A stretch of DNA of 64,000 nucleotides from Gammaproteobacteria bacterium (GCA_018819175.1 JAHJQQ010000002.1:1-64000); one strand, 5' to 3'; shown: positions 17,437 to 25,893, numbered from the stretch's first letter. Notes: generated from the sequence alone by a model not told the origin. Numbers and translations are program-made.

Positions 17437-17919
17437 TTAGGAACATGCTGACAGGCGCTTGGAGATAAGATGATCCAGGCTCAGCTTGCCAGGCCCTGAG
17501 AAAATCAGCGGCAGGAACATCAGCAGATACATCAGAGGCAATTTAAAGCCGTTGTCACAGACATTATAGCCATGTCCTGCGTGCACACTGATCCAAGCGA
17601 CGACCGTGAGAATAACCAGTGACATACTGAAAAAACGCGTGCCCAATCCGATCACCAGCGCCACGGCGCCAAGCAGTTCGCTCCAGGTCGCCAAAAACCA
17701 GCTCAAATCGACCGGGACAATATCAAAGGGAAACGGGAAGCGGTCCTGGATATCGGCAAACCAATTCTCTCCATGGTATTTTTGCACCCCGGATTCCCAG
17801 AATTCGTAGGCGAGCAACAAGCGCAGACCCAGTTGCGGTAAAAATTCACCGATTCGATCCAGATAGCCGAGAATCCCACGCGAAATACAGACTGAAGTGC
17901 ACAGTATGGAATTGCTCAT
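17437..17919 (-). CDS. DoxX-family membrane protein (BufD-like)
   Basis: Inner-membrane protein with about four helices, 160 residues. DoxX-type motifs include LLLAYEFWESGVQKYHGENWFA, read in two pieces at about residues 34-56, ATWSELLGAVALVIGLGTRFFS, and the closing LMFLPLIFSGPGKLSLD. The start overlaps the stop of the DUF2063 gene by 4 bp (ATGA). DoxX proteins are regular companions of DUF692/DUF2063 pairs in bufferin operons, where the member has been named BufD. Its function there is not settled; a redox or membrane-anchoring role is assumed. Confidence 0.8.
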   Translation of the reverse strand: MSNSILCTSVCISRGILGYLDRIGEFLPQLGLRLLLAYEFWESGVQKYHGENWFADIQDRFPFPFDIVPVDLSWFLATWSELLGAVALVIGLGTRFFSMSLVILTVVAWISVHAGHGYNVCDNGFKLPLMYLLMFLPLIFSGPGKLSLDHLISKRLSACS

Positions 17920-18695
17920 AGCATTCTCCCTGTTCCCAATACGGCGCCGGCGTGGCGCAACGATTGCAACAACGTCATACCCAGTTCAACAATCCGTTCT
18001 GGATGCCTATCCGACAGCTCTTGCGCGATTTGCATTAATGCAGCACGTCCGCTCTCACAGCCTGTCTGGATAAGCTCAAGCAGTCGCGCCGAGACCGGAT
18101 TGAGAACAATAAACTGCACAGTATCCTCGGCATCGCGATAGACCAGATAGCAATAGGTCTGGCCATCGGGGTTGGTCGGTTTGAAGCGCGGTCCGATACG
18201 ATGTACAGGATAGTGATAACAGACCAGCTGCGCGGCAGGATTGAGGATGGGTTTTCCATCCAGCAGATCACCCTCCGGATCGATTGCCGAGGCCACGATC
18301 TCATCGGGGTGGATCGACACACTCAGCTCGACCCACTCATAGTGCATGAATTCGTACAGATAAGGGCGCTTCGGGAACAATTGCTCGGCTGATGTTTCCA
18401 TCCAGGCAAGAAACTCACCAGGGATATCCCGAAACAGGGGCGAATGACAGCGATACTCTGTAAAGAACTGGCGTACCGTTTTGCGCCAAGCGCGAACACC
18501 CAGGATTTTGCGTGTGATCGGGAAGCAGGCCAGCAGAAACCCTTCCAGATTATTGAACAGCAGGTTTTCATAGACACGCATGCGCCGCGCCGGGACACCT
18601 TGCGGACGTGGCTGTCCACGCGGGTCGCGGATACGTGCGGCAAAGTCCGCTTGAAAGGCACGAAAATCCCGATTATCAGGCGACCTGTTCACCAC
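17916..18695 (-). CDS. DUF2063 partner protein of the MNIO enzyme (BufC-like)
   Basis: Cytoplasmic partner of the DUF692 enzyme, 259 residues. The N-terminal DUF2063 domain (about residues 8-100) shows FQADFAARIRDP, RMRVYENLLFNNLEGFL and FPITRKILG, which fit the family's substrate-recognition domain. The remainder is a second domain containing YEFMHYEWVELSVSIHPDE and VYRDAEDTVQFIVLNPVSARLLELI. The GTG start at 18695 overlaps the DUF692 gene by 20 bp. DUF2063 proteins are thought to bind the precursor peptide leader and present it to the MNIO enzyme. A homologue occurs in the second locus at 22317. Confidence 0.85.
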   Translation of the reverse strand: MVNRSPDNRDFRAFQADFAARIRDPRGQPRPQGVPARRMRVYENLLFNNLEGFLLACFPITRKILGVRAWRKTVRQFFTEYRCHSPLFRDIPGEFLAWMETSAEQLFPKRPYLYEFMHYEWVELSVSIHPDEIVASAIDPEGDLLDGKPILNPAAQLVCYHYPVHRIGPRFKPTNPDGQTYCYLVYRDAEDTVQFIVLNPVSARLLELIQTGCESGRAALMQIAQELSDRHPERIVELGMTLLQSLRHAGAVLGTGRML

Positions 18696-19530
18696 AGCGC
18701 TCCCGATGCAGGCATTGCAAGGCCCGGATGTGCCGGACCTCGTCCAACAAATCGTTCAGTGGTGGCAGATTGAAATCCCGTTCCAGGAGTGTTGGCGGTG
18801 TGCCAAGGTGCGCGTAGGTACGCTCCAACAGTTGCCAGACTGGATCGATAACGGCCGCGCCATGCGAATCGACAATCAAATCGGCGGCTTCCTGGTAATG
18901 TCCGGCAACATGCATATAGACCATCCGTTCGGCGGGCAGGCTTTCAATGAAGTGCCAGGGATCGAAGTCGAAATTGACACTGTTCACGTAAGCGTTGTTC
19001 ACATCCAGTTGCAGATCACAATCAGCCTCCTCCAGAACCCGGCGGATGAATTCGGCCTCGGTCATCTCGGCAATTGGCGGTGCAACGTAGAACGAGGCAT
19101 TCTCCACGGCAATGCGTCGCTCCAGAATATCCTGAGTACGGCGGATACGCGCTGCTACATGGCGTACCGCATCCTCAGTAAACGGGATGGGTAGCAGATC
19201 GTAGAGATGACCCTCGTCGCTACACCAGGATAAATGTTCGGTGTAGAGCGCAATGTCATACTCATCCAGGAACAGTTTTACTCGCTTGAGAAATGACTCA
19301 TCCAACGGCGCCGGTCCACCGAGTGATAAGGACAGCCCGTGCGCGACCATCGGCCGTTGTTCGGAAAACAGGCGCAAATCCTTGCGCCAGATACCGCCCA
19401 TATCCAGCCAGTTTTCCGGAGCAATCTCAAAGAAATCGATGGCATCAGGCACCCCGGACCTGAGCGCGGGAAGTAATTCCCGCCTCAGCCCGAGACCTGC
19501 ACCGTTCAAGTTGGCGTCAGGCATGTGCAC
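18676..19530 (-). CDS. MNIO enzyme, DUF692 family (BufB/HvfB-like)
   Basis: Multinuclear non-haem iron-dependent oxidative enzyme, 284 residues, of the family that converts cysteines of bufferin-type precursors into copper-binding heterocycles. TIM-barrel metal-ligand segments are visible: DFFEIAPENW (about residues 35-44), LSLGG, TEHLSW, ENASFYV (Glu-Asn pair near 145), DVNNAYVNSVNF and HVAGHYQEA with VDSHGAAV. The gene follows the EGKCG-repeat precursor by 5 bp and overlaps the DUF2063 gene, giving the order precursor, enzyme, partner, DoxX. A paralogue with the same ligand pattern is at 21457. Confidence 0.9.
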   Translation of the reverse strand: MHMPDANLNGAGLGLRRELLPALRSGVPDAIDFFEIAPENWLDMGGIWRKDLRLFSEQRPMVAHGLSLSLGGPAPLDESFLKRVKLFLDEYDIALYTEHLSWCSDEGHLYDLLPIPFTEDAVRHVAARIRRTQDILERRIAVENASFYVAPPIAEMTEAEFIRRVLEEADCDLQLDVNNAYVNSVNFDFDPWHFIESLPAERMVYMHVAGHYQEAADLIVDSHGAAVIDPVWQLLERTYAHLGTPPTLLERDFNLPPLNDLLDEVRHIRALQCLHRERCGEQVA

Positions 19531-19535
19531 TCAGC

Positions 19536-19868
19536 TTACTGCGGGTCCGTTGCATCCGGCTTCTTATCCATGCCGGCACCACACTTGCCTTCGCCGCACT
19601 TACCATCTTTGGCCTTGGTAGCATCCTTCGCAGCGGCACCACATTTGCCTTCTCCGCATTTACCGTCTTTGGCCTTGCTGGCATCTTTCGCCGCAGCGCC
19701 ACATTTTCCTTCACCACATTTGCCATCTTTGGCCTTGGCTTCGGCAAGCTGTTGATACCCCTGGTCGAGTACCTGCATGCCAAAGGGATTGTCATTGGCA
19801 AAGGCAACACCGGTAGTACCCAGGGCAGCGGTCAGCGCCAGAGTCATAGCTGTCTTGGATGTATTCAT
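19536..19868 (-). CDS. Bufferin-type precursor peptide with three EGKCG repeats
   Basis: Secreted precursor of a ribosomally made, modified metallophore, 110 residues. A Sec signal peptide (TAMTLALTAALGTTGVAFA) is followed by a short spacer and three near-identical 20-residue units, KAKDGKCGEGKCGAAAKDA-, each with the EGKCG core. The last unit ends in AGMDKKPDATDPQ. HvfA of Haemophilus carries EGKCG motifs whose Cys are turned into oxazolone/thioamide pairs that bind Cu(I); by homology this peptide should be modified by the DUF692 enzyme encoded 5 bp downstream. The ribosome site TAGGAG is clear. Repeat number may vary between strains because the DNA units are nearly identical. Confidence 0.85.
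   Translation of the reverse strand: MNTSKTAMTLALTAALGTTGVAFANDNPFGMQVLDQGYQQLAEAKAKDGKCGEGKCGAAAKDASKAKDGKCGEGKCGAAAKDATKAKDGKCGEGKCGAGMDKKPDATDPQ
19599..19741 (-). repeat. Tandem 60-bp units in the precursor gene
   Basis: The EGKCG units are encoded by tandem copies of a 60-bp sequence, which differ at only a few positions. This makes expansion or contraction by slippage or recombination likely, and would change the number of modifiable cysteine cores. The boundaries given are approximate. Confidence 0.7.
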
Positions 19869-19951
19869 GTTGTAAATCTCCTAATTGAAGTGCCATGTCG
19901 TAAACCCGGAATGGGTAATTAAATAACGTACTAGTTAGAACTGGGCTGTTA

Positions 19952-20215
19952 TCAGTGAAGATGACCATCCTGCTCAACAATCGCTTTATGGATGCGTTCA
20001 CGTGCCTCTGGAGTAAGCGTCGGTGTCTGCGTTTCCATTTCCGATTCTGTTGTCATCCGTCGCAGCGCTCGCCGCAACAGCAGAATCTGCTGCTCGAAAC
20101 GTCGACAGCGTGCACACATCCAGAGATGTAACCGCAGTCCCAGCCGTTCCAGGAGTGCCAACTCGCGCTCCTGACCTTCTGATATCAATCGACTGGCCTC
20201 TTTACACGTCAGCAT
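19952..20215 (-). CDS. Zinc-finger anti-sigma factor
   Basis: Small cytoplasmic protein, 87 residues, starting MLTCKEASRLISEG, a typical opening of zinc-binding anti-sigma domains. The metal motif is HLWMCARCRRF (His-x3-Cys-x2-Cys, about residues 31-40) with an upstream Cys4. There is no membrane helix, so it is a soluble anti-sigma, likely redox- or metal-responsive. The gene starts 6 bp after the sigma-factor stop. It sits between the sigma gene and the EGKCG precursor, so it probably controls the bufferin genes by binding the sigma factor. Confidence 0.8.
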   Translation of the reverse strand: MLTCKEASRLISEGQERELALLERLGLRLHLWMCARCRRFEQQILLLRRALRRMTTESEMETQTPTLTPEARERIHKAIVEQDGHLH

Positions 20216-20221
20216 ACTGCT

Positions 20222-20824
<603 letters not shown>

Positions 20825-20850
20825 TGACGCTGATTCTTTTAACTGTTCGT

Positions 20851-20880
20851 CTCACGACCGGTCAGCGGGGCATAAGTTCC
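20851..20880 (-). promoter_or_regulatory. Candidate ECF promoter of the sigma-factor gene
   Basis: On the minus strand, GGAACTT (20880-20874) is followed after 16 bases by TCGTGAG (20857-20851), about 27 bp before the sigma start. GGAACTT is a classical ECF -35 element. The same element occurs at 20954 on the plus strand in front of the divergent bufferin gene. Autoregulation is inferred. Confidence 0.5.
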
Positions 20881-20953
20881 GCGTCGACGTCATTCGCAAC
20901 ATTAGGACAGATCGATATACCAATGTTGCTGGAAGTGAATAGTCACGGCAGCT

Positions 20954-20983
20954 GGAACTTTACACAACCTTGACTACTCTATG
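20954..20983 (+). promoter_or_regulatory. Candidate ECF promoter of the second bufferin locus
   Basis: GGAACTT at 20954-20960, then 16-17 bases, then TCTATG at about 20978. It matches the GGAACTT element upstream of the ECF sigma gene on the other strand, 74 bp away. It would give a leader of roughly 120 nt before the precursor ATG at 21111. Confidence 0.5.
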
Positions 20984-21110
20984 GAAGTGCTGTTCTTCGA
21001 GAGCAGCCGGCAACACCCAACTGACGGCTCGATAACGGTCCTTCACTGTCACCAACTTCTTACCGCCAGGGATGCCGCATCAATTCATAACTGTCACAAG
21101 GAGTGAGATC

Positions 21111-21377
21111 ATGACTAACCATAAAACCAGCGGTGTACTATTGGCTGCAACTGCTGCGGCCCTGTTCAGCGTCGCTAATGTCACTAATGCTGCAGAAAAT
21201 GCAGCTTCAACGGATCAGGTCAAATGTTCCGGTGTCAATGCCTGTAAAGGCATGTCGGAATGTGCCACTGCAGAGAGTTCCTGCAAAGGCCACAACAGCT
21301 GCAAAGGCCATGGCTGGTTGCATATGACTAAAGCCGACTGCGATGCCAAGGGCGGCACGGTGATGGAAGACAAGTAA
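21111..21377 (+). CDS. Bufferin-type precursor peptide, six-cysteine form
   Basis: Secreted precursor peptide, 88 residues, with a strong AAGGAG ribosome site before the ATG at 21111. A Sec signal (GVLLAATAAALFSVANVTNAAE) precedes a mature part with six cysteines in VKCSGVNACKG, ECATAESSCKG, NSCKGHGW and KADCDAKGG. This KCxGxNxCKG pattern with HGW and a final TKADC motif is typical of the small periplasmic proteins encoded with DUF692 genes. It differs from the EGKCG-repeat precursor of the adjacent locus, so the organism has two bufferin classes side by side. Copper binding after modification is inferred from the family. Confidence 0.85.
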   Translation: MTNHKTSGVLLAATAAALFSVANVTNAAENAASTDQVKCSGVNACKGMSECATAESSCKGHNSCKGHGWLHMTKADCDAKGGTVMEDK

Positions 21378-21396
21378 ACAAGGTCATCTGACCAAC

Positions 21397-21433
21397 CGGA
21401 CGCCTCTCTGACACTGCGCTAGAGAGGCGTCCG
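21397..21433 (+). terminator. 13-bp hairpin between precursor and enzyme genes
   Basis: A perfect 13-bp stem (CGGACGCCTCTCT / AGAGAGGCGTCCG) with an 11-nt loop lies 19 bp after the precursor stop. No T-run follows, so it is more likely a partial terminator or mRNA-stabilising element that gives excess precursor over the modifying enzymes than a full stop. Confidence 0.65.
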
Positions 21434-21456
21434 TCTCTCGAATAAGAAGATTGCCC

Positions 21457-22320
21457 ATGAATGAACACGATGTCGAACAACGCCCTTATTTAGGCTATGG
21501 CCTTGGCCTGCGCCCTAGCCACTATCTGGATATTCTCGAACAACAGCCCAGTGTGGCCAGCGTAGATTGGTTCGAGGCATTGACTGAAAATTATTTAGTG
21601 CCTGGTGGAAAGCCACTCTATTTTCTTGAACAGGTCCGCAAGAATTACCCTATCGTTCTGCACGGGGTGTCAATGTCTATCGGCGCCACGGAACCACTCA
21701 ATCTGGAATATCTGCATCAGGTAAAGAATCTTGCCCGGCGTATCGACGCCGCTTGGATTTCTGATCATTTATGCTGGACCGGTACACAAGGCATCAATCT
21801 GCACGATTTGATGCCCCTGCCTTATACCGAAGAGGCCATTCAGCATGTCGCTTCGCGCGTGGCTCAGGTGCAGGACATCCTGGGTCGTCAAATACTCTTG
21901 GAGAACGTCTCCAGCTATGTCACTTATTGTGATTCGCAACTTGCGGAATGGGATTTTCTCAATGCCATAGCCGAGGCCGCAGATTGCCTGATCCTGCTCG
22001 ACATTAACAACATCCATGTCAGCGCCTTCAACCATGGTTTCAAACCGCAGGAGTATCTGGATGGCATCGCGCCGCAGCGCGTGCGTCAATTCCATCTCGC
22101 TGGCCACCAGAATCATGGTGATTACATTATCGACACCCACGACGAACCGGTCATCGATGCGGTTTGGGATCTATATGCCGCCGCCTTGCGCCGTTTCGGC
22201 CCGGTCTCGACTATGATCGAACGCGATGACAACATCCCACCGCTGGTTGAGCTGCTCGGTGAATTGGATCAGGCACGCCGCATCGGCACCAAGGTGCTGA
22301 GCCGCGAGGATGCCGCATGA
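21457..22320 (+). CDS. MNIO enzyme, DUF692 family (second copy)
   Basis: Multinuclear non-haem iron-dependent oxidative enzyme, 287 residues from the ATG at 21457 (a TTG at 21451 is less likely). Conserved ligand segments match the copy at 18676: DWFEALTENYL (about residues 43-53), HGVSMSIG, ISDHLCW, ENVSSYV, DINNIHVSAFNHGF, HLAGHQNHGDYIIDTHDEPV and IERDDNIP. It probably modifies the six-cysteine precursor encoded just upstream. Its stop overlaps the DUF2063 start by 4 bp. The two MNIO copies are clearly related but differ enough to suggest dedicated substrates. Confidence 0.9.
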   Translation: MNEHDVEQRPYLGYGLGLRPSHYLDILEQQPSVASVDWFEALTENYLVPGGKPLYFLEQVRKNYPIVLHGVSMSIGATEPLNLEYLHQVKNLARRIDAAWISDHLCWTGTQGINLHDLMPLPYTEEAIQHVASRVAQVQDILGRQILLENVSSYVTYCDSQLAEWDFLNAIAEAADCLILLDINNIHVSAFNHGFKPQEYLDGIAPQRVRQFHLAGHQNHGDYIIDTHDEPVIDAVWDLYAAALRRFGPVSTMIERDDNIPPLVELLGELDQARRIGTKVLSREDAA

Positions 22321-23099
22321 CCGAGGCGCTACACAATCTACAACAGACTTTCCAATCTCACGTATTGCACGGCGATGCGAGCATGCTCGATCTGATCAGC
22401 AGTAACGTCCTACCGAGCCCTGAGGCAAGGCTATCCATTTACTCCAACGCCTACCGGCTGCGTCTGTTGGAGGCGCTGGCAACAGATTATCCCGGTCTGC
22501 ATACACTCGCTGGCGATGACCTATTCGAACAGATCGGCCGAAGCTATATCGCCGCCTACCCTTCCACACATTATTCAATCCGCTATTTTGGTCAGCACCT
22601 GGGGCGTTTCCTCGCCGAGACCGCCCCTTATACTGCATCTCCTGTACTGGCAGAGATGGCCAGACTCGAATGGGCGTTAAGTCTGGCGTTTGATTCCGCA
22701 GATGATGATGTATTGGATGAAGCGGCCCTTGCTACTCTTCCACCAGAGTCCTGGCCCGGCATGCAACTACGCTTGCATGCCTCCGTGCAACGACAGAATT
22801 TTCAGTGGAATGTTGCGGAACTCTGGACGGCCATTGACCAGCAACGTAACCCAGAACCACCACAACGCTATCTGCAGCCACAGTCCTGGTTGATCTGGCG
22901 CCGTGGGTATCAAAATTATTTCCGGAGGCTGGATGATACCGAGGCCTGGGCCTTGGATTACGTGCAGGCAGGTAACAATTTCGCGATGCTGTGTGAAGGC
23001 TTGTGCGCCTATATCGAACCTGAACAGATCGGCATGCTCGCCGCCGGTTATCTGAAAGGCTGGGTGCGTGCTGGTATTGTCGTACAGCTACAGACTTGA
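22317..23099 (+). CDS. DUF2063 partner protein of the MNIO enzyme (second copy)
   Basis: Partner protein of the second MNIO enzyme, 260 residues, starting in an ATGA overlap. The N-terminal DUF2063 domain (about residues 8-100) is visible in QTFQSHVLHG, RLSIYSNAYRLRLLEAL, YPGLHTLAGDDLFEQIG and YPSTHYSIRYFGQHL. The C-terminal domain includes WLIWRRGYQNYFRRLDDTE and EPEQIGMLAAGYLKGWV. No DoxX gene follows, unlike the first locus. It should bind the precursor leader and guide modification, as proposed for BufC proteins. Confidence 0.85.
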   Translation: MTEALHNLQQTFQSHVLHGDASMLDLISSNVLPSPEARLSIYSNAYRLRLLEALATDYPGLHTLAGDDLFEQIGRSYIAAYPSTHYSIRYFGQHLGRFLAETAPYTASPVLAEMARLEWALSLAFDSADDDVLDEAALATLPPESWPGMQLRLHASVQRQNFQWNVAELWTAIDQQRNPEPPQRYLQPQSWLIWRRGYQNYFRRLDDTEAWALDYVQAGNNFAMLCEGLCAYIEPEQIGMLAAGYLKGWVRAGIVVQLQT

Positions 23100-23440
23100 A
23101 ATTTCTTCACCCGAATACGCGGCAAGCCTTAGACCACTCCGCGCTTGAAGGAGATGGCTCACTTAAGAAGAGATGGTGCCCGAGGCCGGAGTCTAACCTG
23201 CTATAATATCAGTTGCTTATATATGTGTGCCGTAGATTTTCCGTAGTTCCCATTCAGTCGTAACTGATCAACGAGTTGAATCCCAGTAGGGCCGATTTTC
23301 GCTGCACCTCTGCGCTGTCAGGGCAAGTGCGTACTTTGGAAAACTCCGTAGCAGTTTCTTGACCAGTGTGACCACGTGTGTTTCGAGCATCATTGCCAGC
23401 GCAATGAACTCACAGTCGTAGTCAGAGCAGTCAATACTCT
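23100..23440. other. Intergenic region with tRNA-like remnant
   Basis: About 340 bp between the second bufferin locus and the Fic gene. It holds no convincing ORF. The notable element is the tRNA 3'-end-like sequence at 23174, followed by AT-rich DNA with a TATAAT motif near 23201. The rest looks like decayed sequence. Confidence 0.55.
23174..23198 (-). repeat. tRNA-Leu 3'-end-like sequence, possible att site
   Basis: TGGTGCCCGAGGCCGGAGTC then TAACC resembles the 3' end (including CCA) of tRNA-Leu on the minus strand. It matches the intact tRNA-Leu at 25894 in about 20 of 25 positions and lies in the same orientation. Such a displaced copy downstream of a tRNA is what integration at the tRNA 3' end leaves. 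No integrase gene remains between the two copies. Confidence 0.45.
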
Positions 23441-24490
23441 TCAGCGCAGATCGTACCAGACCCCACGGCCACTGCCGTGCTGGTTCAGCGTGCCACGCTC
23501 GACCAACGCCCGGAAATGCTGCTTAAGGGTGTTGCGACTGGCGCCGGTCAGCTTAATGGCCTCACCGATGGTGACGCGGCCATGCTCGCGGGCGAAGTCG
23601 ACAATTTGGAGTGACAGTTCTGGCAGGGAGGCCAGCACGACCTTCTCTCGCTCAACTTTCTTTTCCAGCCGTCGCACCTGTTCGGCCAAGGATCGCAGGA
23701 AAAACACCAGCCACGGCTGCCAGTTCGGTGACTCCGTGCGGATTGTGCCTTGGGTCTGTCTCAGCGCCAGGTAATAGGCTTCCTTGTTCTGCTCGACCAC
23801 GCTTTCCAGCGAGCTGTACGGCACGTAGACGTAGCCTGCCTGCAGGAGCAGCAGCGTCGTCAGCACACGGGAGAGCCGCCCGTTGCCGTCCTGGAAGGGA
23901 TGAATCTCCAGGAACACTACTACACAGATGGCGATAATCAGCAATGGATGAAGCCGGGCCGTTTCGCGTTCCTGGTTCGCCCAGGCCACCAACTCCATCA
24001 TCAGTCGGGGCGTATCGAAAGGTGTGGCTGTCTGAAACACGATACCGATCTGTGCGCCGGTCTCGTCGAAGGCGGCGACGCTGTTTGAGTGGGTCTTGTA
24101 GTTGCCTCGATGCCAGGTGTCCTTCTCGCTGTAGCGCAGCAGGATCTGGTGCAACTGCTTGAGGTGGTTCTCGGTGAACGGAATGTCTCGCCAGGACGAA
24201 AACACCAGATCCATCAACTCGGCATAACCGGCCACCTCCTGCTCGTCGCGGGTGGCGAAGGACTTGATCTCCAGATTCGACAGCAACCGCTCGACTTCCC
24301 GGTCAGACAAGTTACTGCCCTCGATACGCGTCGAGGAGCCAATACTCTCGATGGTGGCCACGCGTCGCAGGGCCGACAGGCGGTCAGGCGCGAGCGATCC
24401 CAAGGCACGCCAGGCACCTTTGAACTCGTCTATCCTGGCGATAAGGCTCAGGATTTCTGGGGTGATCTGGAGGGAGTCGGTCGGCAGCAT
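23441..24490 (-). CDS. Fic-domain protein (AMPylase-type) with C-terminal winged helix
   Basis: Predicted adenylyltransferase, 349 residues from the ATG at 24490; starts at 24553 or 24574 would add 21-28 residues. The Fic motif is complete: HPFQDGNGRLSR (about residues 195-206). The inhibitory helix motif SSTRIEGSNLS lies upstream (about residues 49-59), so this is a class II Fic with N-terminal autoinhibition. A Fic N-terminal domain precedes it and a winged-helix region (GRVTIGEAIKLTGASRNTLK, about 300-319) closes the protein, suggesting DNA binding and possible autoregulation. The gene lies between a tRNA-like remnant and an IS3 element, so horizontal acquisition is likely. Confidence 0.88.
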   Translation of the reverse strand: MLPTDSLQITPEILSLIARIDEFKGAWRALGSLAPDRLSALRRVATIESIGSSTRIEGSNLSDREVERLLSNLEIKSFATRDEQEVAGYAELMDLVFSSWRDIPFTENHLKQLHQILLRYSEKDTWHRGNYKTHSNSVAAFDETGAQIGIVFQTATPFDTPRLMMELVAWANQERETARLHPLLIIAICVVVFLEIHPFQDGNGRLSRVLTTLLLLQAGYVYVPYSSLESVVEQNKEAYYLALRQTQGTIRTESPNWQPWLVFFLRSLAEQVRRLEKKVEREKVVLASLPELSLQIVDFAREHGRVTIGEAIKLTGASRNTLKQHFRALVERGTLNQHGSGRGVWYDLR

Positions 24491-24500
24491 GCGCCAATAA

Positions 24501-24520
24501 TACACCCATTTACACCCATT
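24501..24520 (-). repeat. Tandem 10-bp repeat just upstream of the Fic start
   Basis: TACACCCATT occurs twice in tandem 10 bp before the preferred Fic start codon, with a weaker third copy near 24545. If 24490 is the start, the repeat lies in the leader and could be an operator for the winged-helix domain of the Fic protein itself. If the longer start is right it is coding. Confidence 0.45.
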
Positions 24521-24565
24521 TTTCGAGCCATCACCTATAACACGCCCATTCATACCCAATCTGGT

Positions 24566-25771
24566 CGACGTCACCCCCTGATTGAGTAGCGCCGCGATTT
24601 AGAGTCCAATCCTAACCGGAAGGAGATTGGACATGAAGAAGCGGTTTACAGAAGAACAAATCATCGGATTTCTGCGGGAGGTGGACGCAGGGGTAGCGGT
24701 CAAGGACCTGTGCCGTCGGCACGGATTTTCGGAGGCGAGCTACTACCTGTGGCGGAGCAAGTTCGGCGGCCTGGACGTTGTCGGACGCCAAGCGGCTGAA
24801 AGCCCTGGAGGCGGAGAACACGCGACTGAAGAAGCTGCTGGCCGAGGCCCTGCTGGAGCAGGAAGTGACCCGCGAGGCGTTACGAAAAAAGTGGTAGGTG
24901 CACCGCCTCGTCGCGAGGTGGTGCGCTGGATGTGTGACCGGGGCTTGTCGGAACGCGTTGCCTTGACGGTGGCCGGCATGAGCGCGAGCAGTTTACGCTA
25001 CCAGCCGGCGCCGGATCGTAATGCCGATCTGCGGGAGTCGATCACGGCGCTCGCGCACCACCATCGGCGTTACGGTGCGGGCATGATCTACCTGAAGCTG
25101 CGTCAGCAAGGCTTGGTGGTCAATCACAAACGCGTGGAGCGCCTCTACACGGAAGCCAAGTTGCAGGTGCGCCGGCGCAAGCGCAAGAAGGTACCGGTGG
25201 GCGAGCGTCAGCCGCTGGTGCGGCCGGCAGCAGCCAACGACGTGTGGTCGATGGACTTCGTGTTCGATCGCAGCGCGGACGGTCGCGTGATCAAGTGTCT
25301 GACGATCGTCGATGATGCCACGTATGAATCGGTGGCAATCGTGCCGGAACGGGCGATCGGCGGACAGCGCCTCACGCGCATCCTTGATCACCTGGCGACG
25401 ACGCGAGGCCTGCCACGGGTGATTCGGACGGACAACGGCAAGGAATTCTGCGGTCGTGCGATGCTCTCCTGGGCGCTCGCCAATCACGTGACCCTGCGAC
25501 TGATCGAACCGGGCAAGCCGAATCAGAACGCCTACATCGAGTCATTCAACGGACGCTTGCGGGATGAATGTCTGAACGAACACTGGTTCTTGAATCTGGC
25601 GCATGCCCGCATCGTCATCGAGACCTGGCGACGCGAATATAACGAGGAAATACCGAAGAAAGCATTGGGCGGCTTAACACCCGCCGCCTACGCGAAGCAC
25701 TTGGCAGAAAAATCGGCTACAGTGGCAACCGGACTCTAAACCCGAACGCTACTCAAGACGGGGAGACGTCG
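24566..25771 (+). mobile_element. IS3-family insertion sequence, about 1.2 kb
   Basis: The element carries an IS3-type transposase and imperfect terminal inverted repeats: the left end near 24566-24608 (containing TTGAGTAGCG and TTTAGAGTCC) and the inverted right end near 25727-25771 (GGACTCTAAA, CGCTACTCAA). Target duplications could not be defined, so the exact ends are approximate. It sits between the Fic gene and tRNA-Leu. Confidence 0.75.
24633..25739 (+). pseudogene. IS3-family transposase, orfA frameshifted and fused to orfB
   Basis: The first 48 residues (MKKRFTEEQIIGFLREVDAG..., ending GGLDV) are a normal IS3 orfA helix-turn-helix. Reading then continues in the orfB frame through about 40 non-homologous residues before the DDE integrase domain (DVWSMDFVFD, RTDNGKEFCG, GKPNQNAYIESFNGRLRDE). 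In the +1 frame, starting at 24781, the usual leucine-zipper segment of orfA is present (SDAKRLKALEAEN..., ending in REALRKKW and TAG at 24895-24897), with the slippery AAAAAAG at 24885-24891. So a one-base insertion near 24777-24780 scrambled the zipper and removed the need for frameshifting. The catalytic part is intact but the fused protein is probably impaired. Confidence 0.8.
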
Positions 25772-25853
25772 CCCTTTTTGTATAGCTCTCGATCTGTCAT
25801 ATCAGGCGGTATGCTATTGCAAAGATCGTTCAGAAGGGATTCGCCAACTCGGC

Positions 25854-25863
25854 GGGGGGGGGG
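25854..25863 (+). repeat. Run of ten G between the IS element and tRNA-Leu
   Basis: A homopolymer of ten G (25854-25863) lies in non-coding DNA downstream of tRNA-Leu. It is prone to length change and to sequencing error. No gene start or promoter depends on it visibly. Confidence 0.8.
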
Positions 25864-25893
25864 AAATCAACATTTGGCCTCCTTGCCATGGAA

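Noticed and set aside
25854..25863. G10 tract as a phase-variation switch
   Set aside because: It lies in non-coding DNA downstream of tRNA-Leu and does not adjoin a promoter or start codon.
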